Shown: piece by piece, positions 37,829 to 46,225 of the stretch
Layout: every line of letters begins with the position of its first letter
Numbering within the stretch: the stretch's first letter is position 1
Assembly (NCBI GenBank): GCA_964548025.1
Contig: CAZJRI010000008.1
Location: 6,371 to 70,370 of the forward strand
Source of the DNA: JAHRVQ01 sp964548025
GTDB taxonomy: Bacteria > Pseudomonadota > Gammaproteobacteria > Pseudomonadales > Azotimanducaceae
Reading direction: 5' to 3'
Length of the DNA stretch: 64,000 nt
Position numbers and translations under genes: made by a program
The notes under the pieces: model-generated
What the model was told of the DNA's origin: nothing
What the model saw: only the letters and a program-made list of their open reading frames with translations
Database searches by the model: none

Positions 37829-39061
37829 TTAAGTGATGCCAAGCTCGGACAGCACCTCATCCTGGTGTTCACCGAGTTTTGGTGCTCGTTTACTGATAGC
37901 CCAGGGAGTTTTCTCAAATCGATAGGGCGCCCCAGGGTAACGGTAACTGCGGCCGAGTTCTTCATGATTAACTTCAACCTGGTAACCACGCTCGATGAAA
38001 TGCGGATCTTCATATGCCTCTTCCGGGGAATTAATGACACCAACCGAAAGCCCGACACTCTGGCAGCCGAAGAAGAAATCATAGGCAGATATTCTTGAGG
38101 CGATCAGCATCAAAGCCTGACGGCCTGCCATAAAGATAGCAGTTATCGTATCGTCCTGGCCGATGGATGACAGGTCAAAGGGGCCATCCCAGTTTGCCCC
38201 CATTTCCAGGAAAACAGCCTCCGGCAGATCATCCAGTAGATCCAGATCGATCATCCAGTCATACAGCTTCTTGAATTCATGAGGAAATCGGGGCGGCACG
38301 CCGGTATTTGCATATCGACCATCGGCGCATAGTATCTGGCTCTCCATCGATGGAGACTCAGATGCATGTCGGCCGGTTTGTCGTTGGACAGTATTCTCCG
38401 CCACGAGCCAGGTATAACTCGAGGCTTCGGTCGTCACGTTTGCGCCTGCATGCAGGCTGACATCAATAAACTGCCCTTCACCTGAAACACCCCGGTAAAG
38501 GAAAGCTGTCAGGGCAGACATAACGGAAAAATGACAGCCGATATGGTAACCCTGGTTCCCTGATCCACGAACCGGCGGCAGCGAGTGATCGTCATAGCCA
38601 CAACTCCAGGGAGGACCACCACCGGCCAGTATCGTCAGATCAGTTACCGGCAGGTCACTCTTCGGATCATCTCGGCCAAAAGGCGTCATTGCAACATGAA
38701 TCAGATCAGGTTTGACTTCACAAAGCTCTGGATAGTCGATACCCAGACTTCCCAATCGTTTTCTTGGCTCTGATTCGATGAGGATATCTGTAGACGAGAC
38801 GAGCGTACGGAAAATCTCACGGTCCGGGTCCTTGTCAAGATCGAGAACAATACTCCTTTTATTTGTATGATAGTGCCACCAATACAGGCTGCGATCTTCT
38901 CCCGGCTCATCATCGAGGAAGGGCGGAAACCCCCGGGAAGGATCACCACCGGGGGGTTCAATGAGAATTACCTCTGCTCCCATATCTGCCATCAGTTTAC
39001 CTGCAAAAGATATTCGTTCATTTGCAAGTTCAAGAACACGGATACCTGATAAAGCGGTCAT
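37829..39061 (-). CDS. CaiB/BaiF-like subunit lacking the catalytic Asp
   Basis: A 410-residue class III CoA-transferase-like protein beginning MTALSGIRVLELANERISFAG. Where active enzymes carry the catalytic aspartate it reads RGSGNQGYHIGCHF, with no Asp, the same state as the N-terminal halves of the fused proteins in this window. Its ATG overlaps the stop of the upstream partner by 4 bases (ATGA), so the two are made together. The simplest reading is a non-catalytic subunit that completes the interlocked structure with the partner at 39058-40290 (inference). Confidence 0.88.
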   Translation of the reverse strand: MTALSGIRVLELANERISFAGKLMADMGAEVILIEPPGGDPSRGFPPFLDDEPGEDRSLYWWHYHTNKRSIVLDLDKDPDREIFRTLVSSTDILIESEPRKRLGSLGIDYPELCEVKPDLIHVAMTPFGRDDPKSDLPVTDLTILAGGGPPWSCGYDDHSLPPVRGSGNQGYHIGCHFSVMSALTAFLYRGVSGEGQFIDVSLHAGANVTTEASSYTWLVAENTVQRQTGRHASESPSMESQILCADGRYANTGVPPRFPHEFKKLYDWMIDLDLLDDLPEAVFLEMGANWDGPFDLSSIGQDDTITAIFMAGRQALMLIASRISAYDFFFGCQSVGLSVGVINSPEEAYEDPHFIERGYQVEVNHEELGRSYRYPGAPYRFEKTPWAISKRAPKLGEHQDEVLSELGIT

Positions 39062-40290
39062 ATCACGCCCTCCTCTCTAAGCTTAACAACTTCATCAGCA
39101 TCAACCCCCAGTATTCCTGTTAGCACCTGCTCTGTATGTTCACTCAGGCAGGGTGCACCCCGCTTCATCTCCCAATCAGTCTTGGAAAAGTGGACGGGTT
39201 GACCATCAACCCTGACATCACCCATTTTTGTATGGTGAACCGTTGGCCACAATCCGAAATTCTCTGTACTTTGGTCCTGGTCAATTCGTTCCTGGGGTTT
39301 CTGAACAGCCGCGGCAGGAATACCGGTCGAATTGAGTTGCGCAGTTATCTCAAACTTGTCTTTACCAGCCGTCCAGTTACTAACCTCTTGATCGAGTTTG
39401 TCCTGATCATGTAAACGTCCATCCAGTGACTGATATGAATCATCACGGCACCAGTCCTCGTCAACGAGTTGTATGAACGCCTGCCAGTCAGAATCATTAC
39501 GACAGGCCAGAGAAACCCATTCATCATCGCCTTTACAGGGATAGATACCGTGAGGCGCCATCACCGGCCACTGGCTTCGATTACTGCTGGGTTGTATCTC
39601 CTGTCGAGTGGGTCGACCATTGACTGTCCAGTCAAGCAACACGGGACCATTCAGACCGAGTGCGGCATCTGTCGTTGCAAGATCCACCCACTGCCCCTCT
39701 CCCGTTCGCTGCTTATGGATCATCGCCATCAGGATTGCCATCGCCATATAGTAGCCACCGGTATGATCCATATAGGAATATCCCCAACCAGCCGGAGGCT
39801 GACCTGGCAGTGCGGAGGTAAAAGTCAGGCCCGAGATTGCCTGCACGATCGGGCCCCAGGTCCTGAATTCACTGTAGGGGCCGACATGTCCAAATCCGCA
39901 GTTTGAGACATAGATGATATCCGGCTTGAGTTCTTTCAATTGCTCATATCCGAATCCCCACTTTTCAAGAACACCTTTGGCAAAATTTTCAGTTACCACA
40001 TCAGACTTTTTTACAAGTTCTGCGAGGAGTTCTTTGCCCCTGTCCGTTCTTAGATTCAGGGTGATACCCAGTTTGTCAGTATTGTGATTGTTGAACGCAC
40101 CTCCCATATCGATACCGCGTTCTTCATCAACAAAAGGACCTGTACCTCTTAAAATATCCCATCGCCCCTCGCGTACCGGGTCCTCAATTCTTATCACCTC
40201 GGCCCCGAAAGATGCCAGCCACTTGGTAGCCCCAGCGCCAGCGAGTTGCCCTGTAAAATCACAAATTCGAAACGAAGAAAGTGCCGACAT
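39058..40290 (-). CDS. CaiB/BaiF CoA-transferase, catalytic subunit of a split pair
   Basis: A 410-residue class III CoA-transferase. Motifs include ASFGAEVIRIEDP and HVGPYSEF. Asp175, in SYMDHTGGYY, aligns with Asp169 of formyl-CoA transferase, so this partner looks active and corresponds to the C-terminal half of the fused paralogues. The start has GAGG eight bases upstream. It is the first gene of a two-gene operon with the Asp-less partner. A 14-base perfect palindrome lies 48 bases before it, in the region shared with the divergent VOC gene. Confidence 0.92.
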   Translation of the reverse strand: MSALSSFRICDFTGQLAGAGATKWLASFGAEVIRIEDPVREGRWDILRGTGPFVDEERGIDMGGAFNNHNTDKLGITLNLRTDRGKELLAELVKKSDVVTENFAKGVLEKWGFGYEQLKELKPDIIYVSNCGFGHVGPYSEFRTWGPIVQAISGLTFTSALPGQPPAGWGYSYMDHTGGYYMAMAILMAMIHKQRTGEGQWVDLATTDAALGLNGPVLLDWTVNGRPTRQEIQPSSNRSQWPVMAPHGIYPCKGDDEWVSLACRNDSDWQAFIQLVDEDWCRDDSYQSLDGRLHDQDKLDQEVSNWTAGKDKFEITAQLNSTGIPAAAVQKPQERIDQDQSTENFGLWPTVHHTKMGDVRVDGQPVHFSKTDWEMKRGAPCLSEHTEQVLTGILGVDADEVVKLREEGVI

Positions 40291-40337
40291 TCACTGTACC
40301 TCACCAATATGTTTCGGGCTCATTTATCGAGCCAATT

Positions 40338-40351
40338 ATCAGATATCTGAT
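40338..40351. promoter_or_regulatory. Candidate operator: 14-base perfect palindrome
   Basis: ATCAGATATCTGAT is identical to its own reverse complement and lies between the divergent split CoA-transferase operon and the VOC gene. It could bind a dimeric regulator; no regulator gene is adjacent, so this is inference from position and symmetry. Confidence 0.4.
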
Positions 40352-40517
40352 CCGATCCGGAAAATTCAGGATACCGCATCACATCTTTAGTCGCCACGGG
40401 TGTACTATTCAAAAACCTTCTCTGCCAAAGTGACATCTGCCAGAGTGAGAGCCATTTGGCCGCTCACCTGAGATACACTACGACAATAAACCGAATAGCC
40501 CTGGATTGGAGACGAAT

Positions 40518-41330
40518 ATGCTCGAGAGAACAGATCGCCTGGCTTTGGCCGTTCCAGCCGTCGATCCGGCAATTGAGACCTATGCGCAGATCTTTGATTG
40601 CGAGGTAGTGGACGATAGACACGACGATGACGCAGGCGCCCGGAGGGTCACCCTGCAATGGGGACAGGATCAATTGGAGTTGTTTGAACCTGCAGGGCCG
40701 GGACCCGTCTATGATTTTCTCAAGAGCGAACGTAGTGGCCTGTTTGCCGGGGGCTTCTCTCTGGCAGATCCTGCAGCCCTCGCTGAGCGTCTCATAGAAA
40801 AGGGGCTGAAAGTTCATCAACAGCAGGAAGACCGTTACATCGTCTTCCCTGCAGATTTCCACGGCATCGGCATTATTCTCTCGAAAAGAATCGAAAGAGA
40901 GCGGGTCGGACTCAACGACAAGATCTGGCAAATCACCTATGCCATGCCTGATCTTGAATCGGAACTCGCCACCTGTACTGATCTGTTTGACCTGGGCAGC
41001 ATGTTTACCAATAAATACGAGAGTGAGCAATTCGGCGCCATTACCTGGTTTGAAGGACGGGATGGCGGACTGCTTGACAGCCTTGAATATCTTGAACCGA
41101 AAGATGCAGATAAAGCGGTAGCCAGGTTTGTAAAGCGGAACGTCAGTGGTATTTACATGGCAAGTATCGAAACCGACAGGATTCCTGAAATCAAAACCCG
41201 CGTAGAGGCGGCCGGGCCAGGCTGGAGTGGCACCTCTTTCGGGGGATTTATCCATCCACGACGACTACATGGTCTGCTTGTCGGACTCGTCACCTACGAT
41301 AACTGGAACGAGAACAGACCATTGCCCTAG
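40518..41330 (+). CDS. VOC (glyoxalase/bleomycin-resistance fold) protein
   Basis: A 270-residue protein built of two VOC-like halves. The first has RTDRLALAVPAVDPAIETYAQ and QDQLELFEP, the second begins near IWQITYAMPDLE. Families of this fold include extradiol dioxygenases, epimerases and glyoxalases. Metal ligands are not obvious, so the activity is open. ATG 40518 follows GGAG; an upstream TTG at 40506 is less likely. The dehydrogenase-like gene follows after 105 bases on the same strand. Confidence 0.7.
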   Translation: MLERTDRLALAVPAVDPAIETYAQIFDCEVVDDRHDDDAGARRVTLQWGQDQLELFEPAGPGPVYDFLKSERSGLFAGGFSLADPAALAERLIEKGLKVHQQQEDRYIVFPADFHGIGIILSKRIERERVGLNDKIWQITYAMPDLESELATCTDLFDLGSMFTNKYESEQFGAITWFEGRDGGLLDSLEYLEPKDADKAVARFVKRNVSGIYMASIETDRIPEIKTRVEAAGPGWSGTSFGGFIHPRRLHGLLVGLVTYDNWNENRPLP

Positions 41331-41435
41331 ATCTACATCAATCCATTTCGCAATAAGCAATTAATCTGGCAGCAGGACGGCAATTAATCTATCCGGCATG
41401 CCAGTGTCATGCAATATCAAGAACAGGAGTTAATC

Positions 41436-42332
41436 ATGGCTGACAATTCGGAATTCAACAAAGAACTCACCCTTCTGGAGTCTGGCGGTTATCAACCGGA
41501 AGCAGCGCCCGATGAAAACACCTGGAACGAGGTCTGGAAAACAAAAGACGTTTCATCGAACGATACCATGACGACAGCCCTGATCGGTGGCGCACTGGCA
41601 GACCGGCTCGCATGGGTCTTCCACGCGGGTTATCAGGGCATGATGCGATACGCCTTTCCATTTTGTCCGAGGAAGGGCTGGGCCAGCTATCTTGTTGCAG
41701 AAGACAAGACGGGTGAATATCCGGGCACAACCTTAAGTAAAGCCGAAAACGGCAGGATACTGTCAGGGTTCAAAAGCTGGGTTGCCGCTTCCGACCACGT
41801 TGACCACCTTGTTGTACAAGTTGCCGGTTCTGACGACAATACACTGGTGCTGGTGGAACGGGACGATCAGGGTGTCTCTCTATCCAGTCGTGAGAAACCA
41901 GGGTTCCTCGGGGATCTCAGCCAGGGATTTGCCGCTTTCGAAAATGTATTTATCGATCAGAGCCTGATATTCAGCAGCGAAAAGCTACACCCTAACTTCT
42001 CGCAGTCTGAGCCGCTGCACGTACTGACTGCTCTCAATGCCTTTATGCTTTCTCAAACCCTGGCCCTCGAGGGAAATGACTCCATCCAGAATGCCGCCTC
42101 CCGCTCTCTCAAGAAAGCGGGAGACCTTGTCGCCAGAGGCGCAGTCGATGATGAATTCTTTCTGGGTATCGCTGATCTTGATGAGGAAACCACTGAAACA
42201 GCCCGTAGTTTCGAGGCATTTGTCGGGAATCGCAACGAGCAGATGCTTGAGGCATGGCAAAAAGACCGGGGTCTGGTCAACATGTTCTCAAGAGGTCTGC
42301 AGAAGAGAGCAAAATGGCTACGTGAAAAATAA
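41436..42332 (+). CDS. Shortened acyl-CoA dehydrogenase-like protein
   Basis: A 298-residue protein with weak but recognisable similarity to the beta-barrel domain of acyl-CoA dehydrogenases (GWASYLVAEDKTGEYPGTTL, GRILSGFKSWVAASDHVDHL, FAAFENVFID). It lacks most of the N-terminal helical domain and the usual C-terminal bundle with the catalytic Glu; instead it ends in a charged helical stretch. So it is either a divergent flavoprotein or a non-catalytic relative. ATG 41436 follows CAGGAG; a start at 41409 is less likely. It follows the VOC gene, suggesting a joint role. Its end faces the SDR gene at 42359. Confidence 0.6.
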   Translation: MADNSEFNKELTLLESGGYQPEAAPDENTWNEVWKTKDVSSNDTMTTALIGGALADRLAWVFHAGYQGMMRYAFPFCPRKGWASYLVAEDKTGEYPGTTLSKAENGRILSGFKSWVAASDHVDHLVVQVAGSDDNTLVLVERDDQGVSLSSREKPGFLGDLSQGFAAFENVFIDQSLIFSSEKLHPNFSQSEPLHVLTALNAFMLSQTLALEGNDSIQNAASRSLKKAGDLVARGAVDDEFFLGIADLDEETTETARSFEAFVGNRNEQMLEAWQKDRGLVNMFSRGLQKRAKWLREK

Positions 42333-42358
42333 GCCCGACGAATTGACTATCCGAATCT

Positions 42359-43225
42359 TCAGGGTGTCGGCCGGATAGTCGCGTCGGTCAGGTCCAGCAG
42401 AGCCTCACGGTGTTCGAGAAGGTCCTCGAAAGTTGCATCCCTGCCGAGTTCAACACCTGAATTCCGGTAGGTTTCAGTTCGGTAATAGGTTCCGCCCATG
42501 GCATGAATCACCATCCCTGTCGGCGCTTCTTCGCTCGAAAGATAGAGCGCAGCAGGCGAAATCAACCTGGGATGCATGTCAGGCCTCGGCTGCTCCGGGT
42601 CGATGCCCAATTCCTTGTCGAGTGCCGTCATTCTTGTATCTGCACCCGGTGCAAGACAATTGATATGAATACCGTGACTTTTACCTTCAAGCGCAAGAAC
42701 GTTCATCATTCCGAGCATGGCCATCTTCGCGCTACCGTAAGCGCTCTGACCAAACATGCCGTAAATACCCGATATGCTGCTTGTAAGAACAATTCGTCCA
42801 TAATTGTTCTGATACATTATGGGCCACGCTGCATGGGTCATATAAGCCGTACCCAACAGGTGAACCTGGACGATGAGATCAAAGTCATCAAGCGGCATGT
42901 TCTTTAAAGTTCGATTCCTGAGGATTCCTGCGTTGTTAACAAGGATATCAAGCGTGCCGAATTCGGAAACCGCCTGTTCGACAATACTCCTGGCCTGATC
43001 CTTGTCTGAAACTGATGAGTAGTTGGCAATCGCCGTTCCACCAGAGTCACGTATTTCGTCGACAACCTTGTCGGCGGATTTGCCTTCACCGTCGCCGTGA
43101 ACACCCGTACCAAGGTCATTTACGACAACCCTTGCACCTCTTTTGGCAAATTCAAGTGCATGATGACGACCAATGCCGCCACCCGCTCCGGTAACAATAA
43201 CCACTTTGTCTTCAAATTCGCTCAT
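42359..43225 (-). CDS. SDR, 3-hydroxyacyl-CoA dehydrogenase (MFE-2-like) type
   Basis: A 288-residue short-chain dehydrogenase resembling the N-terminal domain of the peroxisomal multifunctional enzyme type 2. VTGAGGGIGRHHALEFAKRG is the cofactor loop with the extended insert VVNDLGTGVHGDGEGKSAD typical of that group; VNNAGILRN and SSISGIYGMFGQSAYGSAK give the active site Ser-Tyr-Lys. It would oxidise (3R)-hydroxyacyl-CoA. AGAGGA precedes the ATG. It is divergent from the MFS carrier at 43444. Confidence 0.9.
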   Translation of the reverse strand: MSEFEDKVVIVTGAGGGIGRHHALEFAKRGARVVVNDLGTGVHGDGEGKSADKVVDEIRDSGGTAIANYSSVSDKDQARSIVEQAVSEFGTLDILVNNAGILRNRTLKNMPLDDFDLIVQVHLLGTAYMTHAAWPIMYQNNYGRIVLTSSISGIYGMFGQSAYGSAKMAMLGMMNVLALEGKSHGIHINCLAPGADTRMTALDKELGIDPEQPRPDMHPRLISPAALYLSSEEAPTGMVIHAMGGTYYRTETYRNSGVELGRDATFEDLLEHREALLDLTDATIRPTP

Positions 43226-43443
43226 GCCCTGGCATCCTCTCAGCTATCACAAGGTTTGGTCTGCAAATGTAACATTAATCAGCCGTCGTCGTATCAGCAG
43301 ATTGCACAACCTGATCACATCCGCTTTAATCAGCAACACCGAATCGGCGGAATTTCGGCATAATAATTAAAATACAACGCCGAAAAGGCAGATTGCGTTA
43401 ACGAGCCAGTAAGGGTGAAGAACTCACCGGGGAAAAGCGACAC

Positions 43444-44679
43444 TTGAGTGAAACAACAAATTCGGGGATTTTCTACGGCTGGAAGATTGTCTCTGCGCTG
43501 TTTATCATGCTGTCATTCTCATCCGGTCTTGGATTTTACAGCCATACTATTTACCTGCAGGCGCTCGCAAATCAGGCGGGCTTCTCTATTACGCTCGCTT
43601 CAACCGCCGTATCCGTATTCTTTTTCGTCAGCGGTATTTCTGGCGTATTAATCGCACCACTCCTTGAAAAATACGATATAAGAATTATCATCGCAGCAGG
43701 TACGGTCTGCGCATCATTATCCCTCTGGCAAATTGGCTCAGTGCAAACGCCGTTTGAGCTTTTTGTGGTCTACATTTTTTTCGGTTTTGGCTTTACCGCT
43801 TCGAGCCTGCTTCCGGCGACAACACTCGTCGCACGGTGGTTCGATGCAAACCGGGCTCGTGCGCTCTCCATTACATCGACAGGACTGTCATTGGGCGGCA
43901 TTGTACTGACTCCCCTATGCGTGACGCTGGTCGAAGATAAGGGGCTGTCAGTGGCCACACCCATAATAGCCACCATGTACCTGTTTGGTATATTACCGAT
44001 GGTGCTTGTACTCAGATCCAGACCTTCGGATCTGAACCTCAACCCAGACGGGGGTTCATCGGGCTTTGGCGCAGCAATGTCTCGATCTATCGGATTCAGA
44101 GAAGCACTTGCGCATCCTTTCTTCTGGTCCTTCAGTATTTCATACCTTTTCGTCATGATGTCGCAGGTGGGCGCGATTGCTCACCAATATGGTCTCTTGT
44201 CTGAACGCATGAGCATAGATCAATCCCGCTATGCGATCACGCTGTTACCATTCTTCAGCGTCATCGGCAGGCTTGCCGGGGGCTGGTTCCTGCATAAGTT
44301 CAACACGATTAAATTCACATTGTTCATGATGGGTTTGCAGGTAGTCTCTCTTTCCATCGTCAGCAGTGCATCGGCAATCTGGCTGCTGGCCTTTGGACTT
44401 GCAGCCTTTGGCTTGAGTGTTGGCAATCTTCTGATGCTGCAACCACTCATCATCGCAGAAGTCTATGGTCTTAAGGACTATGCACGCCTCTATTCCTGGG
44501 CGAATTTACTTTCGATGCTGGGGCTTGCGTCCGGGCCCGGCATTATGGGAGCTATCTATGCGATGACACAAAGCTATCAGCAGCCTTATATGATGGCAGC
44601 CTGTGCGGGATTAACATCCTGCTTCATCTTCATCCTGGTTAAACCTCCCACCAACCAGACAGACGTACCAGAGACCTAG
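43444..44679 (+). CDS. MFS transporter, monocarboxylate type
   Basis: A 411-residue twelve-helix major facilitator beginning GIFYGWKIVSALFIMLSFS, as in the monocarboxylate/OFA-like carriers. RWFDANRARALSITSTGLSLGG is the conserved stretch after helix 4. The start is TTG at 43444 with a GGGGA-containing site upstream. It is convergent with the phosphotransferase gene and divergent from the SDR gene, so it is monocistronic. The cargo is probably a carboxylic acid, in keeping with the surrounding CoA-transferases. Confidence 0.9.
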   Translation: MSETTNSGIFYGWKIVSALFIMLSFSSGLGFYSHTIYLQALANQAGFSITLASTAVSVFFFVSGISGVLIAPLLEKYDIRIIIAAGTVCASLSLWQIGSVQTPFELFVVYIFFGFGFTASSLLPATTLVARWFDANRARALSITSTGLSLGGIVLTPLCVTLVEDKGLSVATPIIATMYLFGILPMVLVLRSRPSDLNLNPDGGSSGFGAAMSRSIGFREALAHPFFWSFSISYLFVMMSQVGAIAHQYGLLSERMSIDQSRYAITLLPFFSVIGRLAGGWFLHKFNTIKFTLFMMGLQVVSLSIVSSASAIWLLAFGLAAFGLSVGNLLMLQPLIIAEVYGLKDYARLYSWANLLSMLGLASGPGIMGAIYAMTQSYQQPYMMAACAGLTSCFIFILVKPPTNQTDVPET

Positions 44680-44720
44680 ACGTCGAAACTTTATTTGAAC
44701 CGGTTAAAGACCTGGATGCT

Positions 44721-46163
44721 TCAGTTCCCAAGCGCCTTTTTGAGACCGTTGTACTTTGGCTGGTCAATCAGAATCTGATTAGCAACTGTGGTTCGCAGAT
44801 GCGTTTTAAGCAATTCGTTGTCCAACTGCATCGAGCCGTCCCGCAGATCGTTGACCAGACGCCAGCGAAGATTCTCACTATCAGGTTGGAGAGTTTCAGA
44901 GTCACCAATGCTGATCGATGCGCCATACAATTCGGCAAGTCGGGTCAGTTCGCTGTTGCGATTCGCGACGCCCCTGGCCAGTTCTCTGATGACTATATCG
45001 ACCGAGTTGCCACCCACCCTTGCAAAAAAGTTTGTCCTGCCGGTTGTCTCTGTCATTACATCAGCTCGCAGAAAATCTCTTATGCTGGTCAGTAATTCGT
45101 CTGCCCGCGGCATATCGAGCGACGATGATTCATCGAGCGGTTCAATCACTTCAACCGGGCCCGGTATGAGCAGATTGACGCAGTCAATCTGGCTCTCTGA
45201 GGTTCTGCGACCCACTGCGGCCCGTTCAACTGAGGTATCCAACCCCGTCCTGAAGGGTAGGACAAAATCAAGACTAATAACCGCCCACCAGTAGGATCCA
45301 AATACCTCCCAGAACTTTACATCATCTGGATTAACTGCCTCACCGCCAATCTCCTCGTATCCCCTGAAGAGATCTTCGTAATCGCCAAAACCGCCCACTG
45401 GCTTATCGCTGCCGAATCGCCACGAATTAGTACATAACCAGCCAAGGTCTCTCATCGGATCGCCGATATGCGCGGCTTCCCAGTCCAGAACGGCAACAAC
45501 TCTCTCAGGTGAGATCATGACATTGCCGTTTCGGAACTCATTATGCACCAGCGCTGTGCGAGGATTTGCAGGCAGATGATCTTTCAGCCATCGAGCCGTA
45601 TAGTCAATCATTGGCTGGGGTGTTTTCAGATCCTTGTACTGATCCCACATCTGATCAATGAATTCATCAGGTGAGATTACTGCCAGTTTGTCCCGCAATC
45701 CGGATTCATCCAGGTCAATGCGATGGATTTTTGCGAGTATCTTGCCAAATTCATACGCGAGCTCAGGACGGATGTCGGCATACAGGTCCGATCGTACAAT
45801 TCGAGCGCCCAGTGCTTCCCCTTCCAGCCACTCCATAAGGAATCCATCCCCAAGATCATCGTCCCTCTCAAGCACGTAATAAACTGCAGGCTCCGGTACG
45901 CCTGCTGCCTTCGCGCATTCCATCAACCGTGCTTCAGCAGCCAGTCCTGGGCGGGAAGAAGTGGGGCTGACAAATTCACCCCCATTGGCACGTCGAAATG
46001 CCAGGGGTTTCTCATGCCCATCAACTTCAACGACTAGTTTATATGTCTCCTGTGCCGCACCACCGCTCAGCCGATCTGCTGATACCAGTTTCGAGCAACC
46101 AGCTATTCTGGAGACCAGAACCCGCTGCAATTTGTGCTCAAAATCCTCCTGAGTGCTATTCAT
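44721..46163 (-). CDS. APH-type phosphotransferase fused to a DUF6285-like domain
   Basis: About 480 residues. Residues 1-330 form an aminoglycoside-phosphotransferase/ACAD10-like kinase fold: RLSGGAAQETYKLVV (nucleotide loop), LVHNEFRNGNVMI (catalytic loop) and VLDWEAAHIGDP (metal-binding Asp). In the catalytic loop the usual Asp is Glu (about residue 209). The last 110 residues resemble the small domain (DUF6285) commonly found beside this kinase in acyl-CoA gene clusters. Such kinases act on hydroxyacyl-CoAs in ACAD10/11 pathways. ATG 46163 follows AAGGA; TTG 46214 is the alternative, just 11 bases after the upstream CoA-transferase stop. Probably co-transcribed with it. Confidence 0.8.
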   Translation of the reverse strand: MNSTQEDFEHKLQRVLVSRIAGCSKLVSADRLSGGAAQETYKLVVEVDGHEKPLAFRRANGGEFVSPTSSRPGLAAEARLMECAKAAGVPEPAVYYVLERDDDLGDGFLMEWLEGEALGARIVRSDLYADIRPELAYEFGKILAKIHRIDLDESGLRDKLAVISPDEFIDQMWDQYKDLKTPQPMIDYTARWLKDHLPANPRTALVHNEFRNGNVMISPERVVAVLDWEAAHIGDPMRDLGWLCTNSWRFGSDKPVGGFGDYEDLFRGYEEIGGEAVNPDDVKFWEVFGSYWWAVISLDFVLPFRTGLDTSVERAAVGRRTSESQIDCVNLLIPGPVEVIEPLDESSSLDMPRADELLTSIRDFLRADVMTETTGRTNFFARVGGNSVDIVIRELARGVANRNSELTRLAELYGASISIGDSETLQPDSENLRWRLVNDLRDGSMQLDNELLKTHLRTTVANQILIDQPKYNGLKKALGN

Positions 46164-46225
46164 ATTCAACTTGTCCTTATAGTCTTCCTCTGATATTGAA
46201 TCAACATCATTCAACAGCTTCCAAT

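Noticed and set aside
41436..42332. Full-length dehydrogenase broken by a frameshift
   Set aside because: The convergent SDR gene ends 26 bases after its stop, leaving no room for the missing C-terminal domain, and the reading frame has a normal start and end.
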